DNA of 64,000 nt from Ancylobacter polymorphus (GTDB lineage: Bacteria; Pseudomonadota; Alphaproteobacteria; Rhizobiales; Xanthobacteraceae). Of this stretch, positions 37,396 to 45,135 are shown one piece after another; within the stretch, counting starts at the first letter, position 1, and every line of letters starts with the position of its first letter. The notes under the pieces were generated by a model. It was not told the origin of the DNA. It ran no database searches and saw only the letters and a list, made by a program, of their open reading frames with translations. Where the stretch lies: positions 1 through 64,000 of the forward strand of contig NZ_JAUSUI010000001.1 in the NCBI RefSeq assembly GCF_030813495.1, read 5' to 3'. The position numbers and the translations under genes are program-made.

Positions 37396-37509
37396 TCAGC
37401 TGGGGCTCGCGAAAAGGGCGGCGCAGGGGGACCGAAGGTACGCCATTGTGCGTCGCACTCGGTGGCAACAGCAAGAGCGCTCACGCGATCGGGAAGCGGT
37501 GTTCCCGGC

Positions 37510-38277
37510 TCAGGGCAGGAAGCCCTCGAAGATCATCTGGTCGGCATGGCGGGCGGCGGTCGCCCGGTCCTCCTCCGTTCGCACGGTCCAGGTCAGCAGC
37601 GGCATGGGGCGCTGCCGGCGGGCGGCGTCGACGGCTGCCGACGGCAGTTCCTTGACATAATGGGCAATGAAGTCGGGCTGCGTGCGCGGCAGGTGCAGCA
37701 GCTTGCCCCATTCATGCTTGGTGTCGTGGCTGAGGATGTCCCATTCCGGGTCATCGTAGCGGTGTTCCATGGTGATGCCGCGCGGTATATGCGGCGCGAG
37801 CGCCCGCACCGCGGCGACGAGGTCGGGATCGAAGGACATGAGCGCTGCCGGACCGTCATAGCCGGCCAGGATCGCAACGGCGCGGGCGGCGATGGCGGTG
37901 TCGCCGTCGAAATGGCTTTTCAGTTCGATGATGAGCGGCACGCGGCCGCCGACGCGGGCGAGGAGTTCGCCGAGCGTCATCATCCGGTCGGCCGTGCCGC
38001 GCATCTCCACCGCCTTCAGCTCCGCAGCGGTGAGGGCGTTGGCCGGCCCTTCCGCCACGGTCAGACGCTCCAGCGTGTCGTCATGGAACACCATGGCTTC
38101 GCCATCGGCGGAGAGCTGGATGTCCACTTCGATCGCATAGTCGCGCGCCAGCGCGGCATCGACCGCCGAGGGCGTGTTCTCAATCACACCGCGCACCGCA
38201 TCATGCAGCGCGCGGTGGGCGATCGGCCGGGCGGTGAGCCAGGCCGGCGCATTGGCGGCGGAGATGTTTGGAGCCAT
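37510..38277 (-). CDS. Glycerophosphodiester phosphodiesterase family protein
   Basis: 255 residues with the GDPD TIM-barrel pattern: AHRALHD at the start, ENTPSAVDAALARDYAIEVDIQLSADG with the metal-binding glutamates, VFHDDTLERLT, and LIIELKSH. The C-terminus has LTWTVRTEEDR. GDPDs hydrolyse glycerophosphodiesters to glycerol-3-phosphate and an alcohol. ATG 38277 is used because it starts the domain. RidA gene lies 8 nt upstream on the same strand. Confidence 0.85.
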   Translation of the reverse strand: MAPNISAANAPAWLTARPIAHRALHDAVRGVIENTPSAVDAALARDYAIEVDIQLSADGEAMVFHDDTLERLTVAEGPANALTAAELKAVEMRGTADRMMTLGELLARVGGRVPLIIELKSHFDGDTAIAARAVAILAGYDGPAALMSFDPDLVAAVRALAPHIPRGITMEHRYDDPEWDILSHDTKHEWGKLLHLPRTQPDFIAHYVKELPSAAVDAARRQRPMPLLTWTVRTEEDRATAARHADQMIFEGFLP

Positions 38278-38285
38278 GGCGGGCC

Positions 38286-38747
38286 TCAGGCGAATTCGAT
38301 CACGGCCTCGACTTCGACACTGACATTGAAGGGCAGTTGCGCCACGCCCACGGCGGAGCGCGCGTGCCGGCCAGCATCGCCAAACACTTCCACAAACAGA
38401 TCGGAGCAGCCATTCACCACTTTCGGCTGATCGGTGAAGTCGGGTGAGGAGTTGACGAAGCCGACCAGCTTTACCACCCGCTTCACCCGGTCGAGATCGC
38501 CGAGCGCCGCCTTGATCTGGGCGATGAGGTTGATGGCGCACTGGCGGGCGGCGGCGCGGCCGGCCTCGATGTCACCCTCGCCGGCAAGCTTGCCGGTCAT
38601 GAAGCTGCCATTGGCCATCGAAATCTGGCCGGAAATCCAGAGCTGGTTGCCGCTGATGACGAAGGGCACATAGTTTGCCGCCGGGGCACTGGCCGCGGGG
38701 ATGGTAATGCCGAGGGTCGCGAGCTTGGCCTCAACCGTTCCGGTCAT
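38286..38747 (-). CDS. RidA family (YjgF/UK114) protein
   Basis: 153 residues. The YjgF/RidA pattern appears in FVISGNQLWISGQI, and the C-terminal RHARSAVGVAQLPFNVSVEVEAVIEF has the conserved arginine (Arg in ARSAVGV) that binds the iminoacid carboxylate. RidA proteins deaminate reactive enamines and imines from PLP enzymes. This is a longer RidA subgroup common next to GDPD genes in rhizobia. The RBS is AGGAGAATTCC. It is followed by the GDPD gene after 8 nt. Confidence 0.85.
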   Translation of the reverse strand: MTGTVEAKLATLGITIPAASAPAANYVPFVISGNQLWISGQISMANGSFMTGKLAGEGDIEAGRAAARQCAINLIAQIKAALGDLDRVKRVVKLVGFVNSSPDFTDQPKVVNGCSDLFVEVFGDAGRHARSAVGVAQLPFNVSVEVEAVIEFA

Positions 38748-38904
38748 GGAATTCTCCTGCTATCGTGGGTGCGCTGCCCGTCTCGGCATGCGACGGCCAA
38801 TGAGCGGCAACCGACCTGCAATTGCCATCTTCTATGGGTCATGTTTGGCGGATCGGTTCGCCATTCGCAAGCTGTGACTGACGTCTGCGAGGAGCCCATT
38901 ACCT

Positions 38905-39723
38905 ATGCCGTCCGCCTGTTTTTGCCGCTCTGCCCTCGCCGCGCTGTTGCTGGGAGCCTCCGCTTTGCCGGCAATGGCGATCCAACTCTCGCCACACCGT
39001 GCCACCTACGCGGTCTCGCTCGACGCTTCCAAGTCCGGCACCCGCATCAATGGGGCCGAGGGGCGTATCGTTTATGAGATGCGCGGCAGCGCCTGCGCCG
39101 GCTATTCGGTCCAACTGCGGCAGGATACCCAGCTGGCGACAGAAGGGGGCCGGGTCAACAGCGCGGTTTCGACGGCGACGTGGGAGGATGGCGACGGCAA
39201 GTCCTATCGCTTTCGCGTCTCCAACCGCATCAATGGAGAAACCACCGAAGAAGCGGACGGCGTCGCTGAGCGCAAGGACGGCGCATTGACGGTGACGGCT
39301 ACCAAGCCGGAAGCGCAGACGGTGACGCTCGGCGAGAACGTGCTGCTGCCGACACAGCATGTTCTGCGCCTTATCGGCGGTGCGGAGAGCGGCGAGGTGA
39401 TTGTTGAAGCGCCTGTTTTCGATGGCTCGCCCGACGCCAAGAAGGTCTATGACACGCTGGCCGTCATCGGTCGCGAGACTCGCGACGCCAAGGGCCTGGA
39501 AGAAGCCGCGACGGCAGGCGACCTCGCCGGGCGGGCGCGTTTCCCGGTGACGATCAGTTATTACGAGCGCGGCGGCAGCAACGAGACGCCCGATTATGTC
39601 ATCAGCTTCGATATGTTCGACAACGGTGTAAGCCGCAAACTCAAGCTGGACTATGGCGAGTTCGCCCTCAACGGCACCCTCATTTCCTACGAGGCGCTGC
39701 CGAAGGAAGACTGCGCGAAGTAG
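38905..39723 (+). CDS. eipB: Envelope integrity protein EipB (DUF1849)
   Basis: 272 residues with a signal peptide (about 1-25, ending AMA-IQLSP). It belongs to the alphaproteobacterial DUF1849/EipB family, which form a periplasmic spiral beta-barrel needed for envelope integrity in Brucella. The two conserved cysteines are present: Cys64 (GSACAG) and Cys270 near the C-terminus (KEDCAK), matching the disulfide of Brucella EipB. The 3' end overlaps the tail of the opposite-strand dinB by 44 nt. The RBS is GAGGAG. Confidence 0.88.
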   Translation: MPSACFCRSALAALLLGASALPAMAIQLSPHRATYAVSLDASKSGTRINGAEGRIVYEMRGSACAGYSVQLRQDTQLATEGGRVNSAVSTATWEDGDGKSYRFRVSNRINGETTEEADGVAERKDGALTVTATKPEAQTVTLGENVLLPTQHVLRLIGGAESGEVIVEAPVFDGSPDAKKVYDTLAVIGRETRDAKGLEEAATAGDLAGRARFPVTISYYERGGSNETPDYVISFDMFDNGVSRKLKLDYGEFALNGTLISYEALPKEDCAK

Positions 39724-41049
39724 GTGCATCGGTCGCGATTGCGTCATCGGGCCGGTTGCGGTGGGGCTGCTCGGGCTCGCGCCGCTTCGGCGCGTCGAGG
39801 GCGATGCCGCGGTCGATGATTGTTTTGCCGAAGCGGGCGCGCAGCGAGTCGGTGGCCAGTTCCGCAAGGCCCCGCTTCGTGGCGGAAGTGTCAATGAGGT
39901 CGGCGGGGTCGGCCAATGCCGGGTCGGCGAGTTCCGAGACGCCGACGCCGATAAGCCTGAAGCGTCGCCCATCGGCCTCGCGGGCCAGCAACTCGCGAGC
40001 ATGGTCAAAGATGCGATGGGCGAGGCGGGTTGGGTCTTCCAGCGAGCGGGCGCGGGTTATCAGCCGGAAGTCGGCGGTCTTCAGCTTCAGAGTGACCGTG
40101 CGGCCGGCGAGGTCCGCGGCCTTCAGCCGGTCCGAGAGCTTGCGGGTGAGACGGTAGAGTTCCTGCTCTAGCGTGCGATAGTCGGCGATGTCGCTGTCGA
40201 AAGTGGTTTCCGTCGACACGCTCTTGGTCTCGCGCTCGGGGTTCACAGAGCGCGTATCGATGCCGCGCGCCAGCCGCCATAGGCGCAGCCCCTCATTGCC
40301 GAAGCGACGGGCGAGGGCGGTCTCGTCTGCCGCCTGCAGGTCGGCGATGTGCGGTAGCCTTCGCGGGCAAGCCGCTCCTGCGTTGCCTTGCCGACCCCCC
40401 AGATCGCGCCGACACTCCGCTCCGCGAGGAATGCCACGGCCTCCTGTGTCCCGATCACCGCGAAGCCGCGCGGCTTGTCGAGTTCCGAGGCCATCTTTGC
40501 GAGGAACTTGTTCGGCGCGAGGCCGACGGAGATGGTGACACCAATTTCCGTCTCGACCGAACGGGCCAGCCGGGCGAGCGCCCGTGCCGGGCTCTCCCCA
40601 TGCAGAAGTTCGGTGCCGGCGAGGTCGAGAAAGGCCTCGTCGATGGAGAGCGGCTCGACCAGCGGGGTGAGCCGCAGGAAACGCTCGCGAATTTGCCGCC
40701 CGACGGCGACATACTTCGCCATGTTGGGCTTGATGACCGTCGCTTCCGGGCACAGAGCCAGCGCCTTGAACATCGGCATGGCCGAGCGCACGCCCTTGAC
40801 GCGCGCAAGATAGCAAGCGGTCGAGACCACGCCCCGCTTGCCGCCGCCGATGATGACGGGAACGTCGCGCAACGCCGGATCGTCGCGCTTCTCCACCGAG
40901 GCGTAGAAGGCGTCGCAGTCGATATGGGCGACGTGCAGCGTGTCGAGTTCGGCATGGCGCAGGAGGCGCGGGCTGCCACAATGCGTGCAGCGTCTCTCCT
41001 CGCCAGCGTCGGTAAGGCAGTCACGGCAGAAGGCCGGCAGACGCGCCAT
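39680..41049 (-). pseudogene. dinB: DNA polymerase IV, interrupted by a one-base frameshift
   Basis: The - strand carries a complete Y-family polymerase split across two frames. The first part (from ATG 41049) has an N-terminal CRDC...CTHCG zinc-finger-like extension, the palm [12 protein letters not shown] and the catalytic [11 protein letters not shown]. It runs to GYRT near 40349, after which the correct continuation [17 protein letters not shown] is found only in the next frame, which then continues with the little-finger domain. CGCACATCGCC on the - strand would read CGCACCATCGCC if one C were added. The event is either a real inactivating indel or an assembly error. Joined length would be about 456 residues. 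Confidence 0.85.
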
Positions 41050-41071
41050 CGCCCGAACTCCGTGTGGTTCC

Positions 41072-41374
41072 TCAGTCCTCGCCCATATCGGCGTGGAAGA
41101 GGATCTCGCGCGCCGCCACGACATGGCCGGGGTCGATTTTCGCCTCGCCGGCATAGACGATGAGCAGATCCTGCCGGTTGATGAGGTAGTCGAGCAGGGC
41201 GACATGGAAGGCGGCCGAACCGGCGACGCCGCGCAGATCGCCCGGCGACAGCCCGCTCTCAGCCAGAAACGGGCCGATGCGCTCGGGATCGCCAGCGAGA
41301 AAGGCGAGGGCGCCCAGCGCCACCTGCCGGGCCGCGTCGATCTGGGAAGGGGGGCGGGAGTTGCGGCGTTTCAT
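41072..41374 (-). CDS. DUF3572 family protein
   Basis: 100 residues that match my memory of the alphaproteobacterial DUF3572 family ([32 protein letters not shown] and [32 protein letters not shown]). It has no known function and looks cytoplasmic. It starts at ATG 41374, between dinB and the divergent divK. DUF3572 genes are often found beside divK in rhizobia. Confidence 0.72.
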   Translation of the reverse strand: MKRRNSRPPSQIDAARQVALGALAFLAGDPERIGPFLAESGLSPGDLRGVAGSAAFHVALLDYLINRQDLLIVYAGEAKIDPGHVVAAREILFHADMGED

Positions 41375-41480
41375 TTCCGGTTCCGTAAGGAATGGGTGGG
41401 TAAAGCTAGCGCATCGACCAGCGGAAGGGTGAGTGATTCCAGCTTGCCCGGTGTGCCGTCGTTGCAGGGACAGTCGACCG

Positions 41481-41852
41481 ATGCCCAAGACCGTTCTGAT
41501 CGTTGAGGACAATGAGCTCAATATGAAGCTCTTCAACGATCTGCTCGAAGCCCATGGCTATATCACGGTCGGCACGCGCAATGGCGTGGAGGCCCTCGAT
41601 CTCGCGCGCCGTCATCGGCCCGACCTCATCCTGATGGACATCCAGCTCCCTGAGGTTTCGGGCCTCGATGTCACCCGCGCACTGAAGGCTGATCCCGAAC
41701 TCAAGGCGATTCCGGTTATCGCCGTGACAGCCTTCGCGATGAAGGGCGATGAGGAACGCATTCGCGAAGGCGGCTGCGAGGCCTATCTTTCCAAGCCGAT
41801 TTCCGTCGCCAAATTCCTTGAAACGGTGCGCCAGTTCGTGCCGGTGTCCTGA
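41481..41852 (+). CDS. divK: Single-domain response regulator DivK
   Basis: 123 residues, a lone CheY-like receiver domain with acidic pocket (E9, D10), phospho-acceptor Asp53 (LILMDIQLP) and conserved Thr/Lys region ([14 protein letters not shown]). In Caulobacter and rhizobia DivK works with PleC and DivJ to control CtrA, the cell-cycle master regulator, and is essential. Asp53 matches the Caulobacter DivK site. In many Alphaproteobacteria pleD follows; here it does not. The RBS is weak (GCAGGGACAGTC). Confidence 0.92.
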   Translation: MPKTVLIVEDNELNMKLFNDLLEAHGYITVGTRNGVEALDLARRHRPDLILMDIQLPEVSGLDVTRALKADPELKAIPVIAVTAFAMKGDEERIREGGCEAYLSKPISVAKFLETVRQFVPVS

Positions 41853-42211
41853 ACGGTATCACAGGCGCGCGGAGCTTGGCGCTCCAGTGCGAATCTGCGG
41901 CGAAACACCGTTGCATTTGGCTGCGTTTGGGTTAGCTTTTCCTCGGTATCCGTTTGCCCTGCGGAGTGCTCGGGTCCGCCGCATCTCCTGGGTCCGTGGG
42001 GTCTGGTCGGCGGGCGGTGTCTACGGATGGCCTCTCCGTTCACCGCTCGCCGATTCCCGCCTTTCCGCCGGTACCTGCTCTTCAATTGAAGGCGTCGCCG
42101 CCACGTCGCGCAGAGCCGCCTGACGTGAGCGAGCAGGCGTATCGCTATGTCACGCCAAAGAAAAAGGCGCCAAGCGGCGCCTTTTTGCGTCAGAAGCCGA
42201 CGGGGCTCAGA
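41853..42211 (+). other. Intergenic region between divK and rpmG
   Basis: 359 nt where pleD would be expected in many rhizobial genomes. I see no receiver or GGDEF coding signal. It contains a small GGAGC/GCTCC hairpin about 18 nt after divK and the strong symmetrical terminator 42161-42186. Confidence 0.6.
42161..42186. terminator. Bidirectional terminator between divK and rpmG
   Basis: AAAAAGGCGCC (42161-42171) and GGCGCCTTTTT (42176-42186) are perfect 11-bp complements around an AAGC loop, with T-runs on both strands. It can end the divK side on the + strand and rpmG on the - strand, which lies about 26 nt beyond. Confidence 0.9.
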
Positions 42212-42379
42212 TCACTTGATCTTGCCTTCGCGGAACTCGACATGCTTGCGCGCCACCGGATCGTACTTCTTCACGACCAGCTTGTCGGTCATGGTGCGCG
42301 AGTTCTTCTTGGTCACATAAAAGAAGCCGGTGTCGGCGCTCGACACGAGCTTGATCTTGATGGTCGTTGCCTTGGCCAT
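42212..42379 (-). CDS. rpmG: 50S ribosomal protein L33, zinc-free type
   Basis: 55 residues starting [26 protein letters not shown] and ending FREGKIK. This is L33 without the CxxC pairs, so it does not need zinc. The reading frame is too short for many default ORF cut-offs. ATG 42379 is on the - strand, and a good promoter match lies about 90 nt upstream (42472-42500). A strong shared terminator follows 26 nt after the stop. divK is convergent on the other side. Confidence 0.95.
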   Translation of the reverse strand: MAKATTIKIKLVSSADTGFFYVTKKNSRTMTDKLVVKKYDPVARKHVEFREGKIK

Positions 42380-42471
42380 GACCGGGTCTCCTGGAGCGTG
42401 GCTCTCGAACGTGGGGCCGCCACGCCGAAGAAATTGGGTTCGCGCGGCAAAACCGCCGCTCGTTGCGCGTC

Positions 42472-42500
42472 CGTATCCGTGATCGGCGCGTGAATGTCAA
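42472..42500 (-). promoter_or_regulatory. Putative sigma-70 promoter of rpmG
   Basis: On the - strand a perfect TTGACA (42500-42495), a 17-bp spacer and a weaker GATACG (42477-42472) lie in the gap between rpmG and the MFS gene. Confidence 0.5.
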
Positions 42501-42510
42501 GGAAGCGTGG

Positions 42511-43671
42511 TCAGAGATCGCGCCAAATCTGTCCTGCCACCACCAGCACATAGAGCGCCAGGAAGGCGGCGATCACCCAGGCAAAGCCGTGCGGATCAAT
42601 CAGTTGCATGCCGCCGCCCACTGCGGTGGGGCCGACGGTGAGGCCGATCGAGTACAGCATCACAAAGGCCGCATTCGCGGTGGCGAGCGCGGCGCCGTCG
42701 AAGCGGGCGCCGAGTAAGGCCAGGCCGACCGTGTAAAGGCCGGCGACGATTCCCGTGGTCAGAAAGGCTACGGTCCACAATGCCCAGCTGTCTATGGCGA
42801 GATAGGGGATGAGCAGCGCCCCACCCAGGCTGACAATGCCGCAGCCCAGCAGCAGCCGCCGCCGGTCCACCTTGTCGCTGAGCAGGCCGAGTGGCAGCTG
42901 CAGCGCGACATTGCCGAGTTCGGCGATCGTGAGCAGCAGGGCGGCGTCGCCGGCATCGAGCCCGCGGCGAAGGCCGTAGAGCGGCAGGAAATTGATGATG
43001 CCGGTTTCCACGGCGCCGAAGATGAAGGCGGCGAGAGTGGCGGCGGGAGCGATCCGCATCAGTGCCCATACGCCGCCGGAGGTGCTTTCCTTCTCGATGG
43101 CGGGTGCGCCGGAGGCGCCGATAAGCACCGGAATACCTGCAAGGCCGAAGAAGGCGGCGCCGCACAGATAGGGGGCCCAGCCCTGGGTGCCGACGAGGCT
43201 CAGAATAGCCGGGCCGCCAGCGAAACCGATGGAGAGCACGGTGCCGTAAATGCCGATGACCAGCCCGCGCCGGTCGCTCGGTGCGGCGGCGTTGATCCAG
43301 AACTCGCTGACCACGAACAGCACGCACAAGGCCGCGCCATAGACGAAGCGCAGCGGAAACCACAGCACGAAGGACGGTGTGACCTTGAAGGCGACAAGGC
43401 TGATCGCGGCGCTGAGGATGGCCACGAGCAGTAGCGGACCGGCGCCGAGACGTCGCACCAGATTCGGCAGAAAGGGAGCCAATGCTATGGTTGCGAGCCC
43501 TCCGACCGCCGTGTTCAGGCCGATCCAGGTGGAGGGAACGCCGCGGTCGTGCAGCTCGAAGGCGAGGAGCGGAATCGACAAAGCGAGGCCGAGGCCGACG
43601 GCGGAGATGGCGGCGATGGCAGCCGCGATGGAGGCGATATTGACGGGGCGGCGGTCGGCGGGGGCATGCAT
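42511..43671 (-). CDS. MFS transporter, 12-span (YcaD-like)
   Basis: 386 residues with about twelve hydrophobic helices and the loop motifs LPNLVRRLGAGPLL (position between helices 2 and 3) and GLLSDKVDRRRLLLGCG (between helices 8 and 9). The overall pattern is that of YcaD-type major facilitator transporters. No substrate can be inferred. ATG 43671. It lies 11 nt before the rpmG promoter region and shares no obvious operon with NUDIX. Confidence 0.82.
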   Translation of the reverse strand: MHAPADRRPVNIASIAAAIAAISAVGLGLALSIPLLAFELHDRGVPSTWIGLNTAVGGLATIALAPFLPNLVRRLGAGPLLLVAILSAAISLVAFKVTPSFVLWFPLRFVYGAALCVLFVVSEFWINAAAPSDRRGLVIGIYGTVLSIGFAGGPAILSLVGTQGWAPYLCGAAFFGLAGIPVLIGASGAPAIEKESTSGGVWALMRIAPAATLAAFIFGAVETGIINFLPLYGLRRGLDAGDAALLLTIAELGNVALQLPLGLLSDKVDRRRLLLGCGIVSLGGALLIPYLAIDSWALWTVAFLTTGIVAGLYTVGLALLGARFDGAALATANAAFVMLYSIGLTVGPTAVGGGMQLIDPHGFAWVIAAFLALYVLVVAGQIWRDL

Positions 43672-43788
43672 GGGTCACCTGAGGCCGGGAGGCGCCTCCC
43701 GGATCGCTCGCTCTAGCCCATGGACGACAAAAGTCGAATGACTTTTGGGAATGACCTCATGCGGCGCGTTTCTGGCCCGGTCGCCCGC

Positions 43789-44529
43789 TCAGGCCAGGGC
43801 CTCGCGATAGACCTTGGCGCCGCGCGAGAAGAAGAACGGCACCGGCTGCCACGGCCGATGGCCGCCGGACAGGCGCGGGGCGACCTCGCCGAGGATCGCC
43901 CGCGTGATGTCAGGCACGTCCGCCCGCAACGCCTCGTCGAGCGTAAGCCATTGAGCTTCAACGAATTCCGCCTCCGGCCCGACCACGCCGTCGAGGCGAT
44001 GGGCGACCTGCGACAGCTCCGCCATGAAGAAGCGCGTGTCGAAGCGGCGGGCGAGGCGGGGCGGGGTGACGGCGCGGGCGACGAAGCTCAGCGCTTCCAG
44101 ATTGGGAAACAGTCCCGCCGCACCGAAGGGCGCCCAGGCGCCCGGCAGAGGGCCCGGATCGCCGGCTTCCTGCGTGCCGATGAGCAGGCCGACTTCCTCC
44201 GCCGTCTCGCGGATAGCGGCCAGCGCCAGCGCGCGGGCCCGGCCGGCGCTGGGGCGGGTGACGCGGGCTAACAGCCTGCGTTCGCTCTCGGAATCCAGCA
44301 TTCCATAAACCGGCACGCGCCGGTCCACCGCGTCCACGCGCCCGCCGGGAAAGACGAATTTGCCCGGCATGAAGCGCAGCGCCGGGTTGCGGCGGCCGAG
44401 CAGAAGCCGCGGCGTCTTCTTCGAGCGGTCCACCAGAATCAGCGCCGCCGCGTCCACCGGGCGGATGACCGGGTGCGTCGCGTCGAGCCTTTCGCGGGGG
44501 AAATCGGGGGAAACGTCGGTCAGGCTCAT
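43789..44529 (-). CDS. NUDIX hydrolase
   Basis: 246 residues. The Nudix box is recognisable as GGRVDAVD followed, after an insertion, by AAIRETAEEVGL, with the catalytic REXXEE glutamates in RETAEEVG. The N-terminal VIRPVDAAALILVDR and PGKFVFPGG are typical of the NUDT19-like group, which has an inserted loop in the box. Substrates may be nucleoside diphosphate derivatives or CoA esters. DUF983 gene lies upstream on the same strand. Confidence 0.87.
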   Translation of the reverse strand: MSLTDVSPDFPRERLDATHPVIRPVDAAALILVDRSKKTPRLLLGRRNPALRFMPGKFVFPGGRVDAVDRRVPVYGMLDSESERRLLARVTRPSAGRARALALAAIRETAEEVGLLIGTQEAGDPGPLPGAWAPFGAAGLFPNLEALSFVARAVTPPRLARRFDTRFFMAELSQVAHRLDGVVGPEAEFVEAQWLTLDEALRADVPDITRAILGEVAPRLSGGHRPWQPVPFFFSRGAKVYREALA

Positions 44530-44639
44530 GAGGGCGATGCGGTGGCGGTGAGGCCAGCCGGAACGACTGACCGATGAGGACGATGAGGTGGAGTGTGAGA
44601 CCGACGAGACCGATAAGACCGATCAGGAGCTAAGGCCGG

Positions 44640-45089
44640 TCAGGATCCTTTGGCCGCCGGCAGCGCGTCCGTCCGGTGGCTCGGGGGCAGTGCCTCGCGC
44701 TCGGAATCGTTCGGATCGAATCCGTGCATGCGCACCGCCCACTGGAATCCGATCAGCGCCCCCTTCACCGGCGGCAGCAGCACCAGCGAGAGAATGAGCG
44801 TCAGCGGCAGCCACAGCGCGAGGTGGATCCACACCGCCGGGTGCAGCGCCATCTCCACCGCCAGCAGCAGCGGCACGACGATGTGCCCGACAATGGTGAT
44901 GACCATATAGGGCGGCGCGTCGTCAGCGCGGTGGTGCCACAGTTCCTCGCCGCATTCCGGGCAGTGCTCGTTCACCTTGAGATAGGAGGCGAACATCGCG
45001 CCCTTGCCGCAGGCGGGGCAGCGCATGCGGAAACCGTTCATGATGGCGGGGCCAATCGGACGGTCGGGCTGGGACTTCTGTGTCTGCAT
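44640..45089 (-). CDS. DUF983 family membrane protein
   Basis: 149 residues. The N-terminal half has CPACGKG and CPECGEELW, two CxxC pairs likely to bind zinc, then HRADDAPPYMVITIVGHI, the DUF983 hallmark. Two membrane helices follow (about 70-90 and 95-118). ATG 45089 is chosen over the adjacent GTG 45092. The family commonly lies next to NUDIX and rnr genes in Alphaproteobacteria; its role is unknown. Confidence 0.85.
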   Translation of the reverse strand: MQTQKSQPDRPIGPAIMNGFRMRCPACGKGAMFASYLKVNEHCPECGEELWHHRADDAPPYMVITIVGHIVVPLLLAVEMALHPAVWIHLALWLPLTLILSLVLLPPVKGALIGFQWAVRMHGFDPNDSEREALPPSHRTDALPAAKGS

Positions 45090-45095
45090 CACGCT

Positions 45096-45135
45096 GCGCC
45101 TCCGGCGCTATCTCTAAGGCGCCTCCGGCGCTATC
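45096..45135. repeat. 17-bp tandem repeat at the rnr 3' end
   Basis: GCGCCTCCGGCGCTATC occurs exactly twice (45096-45112 and 45119-45135, period 23). The right copy contains the rnr stop codon on the - strand. It looks like a small local duplication. Confidence 0.7.
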
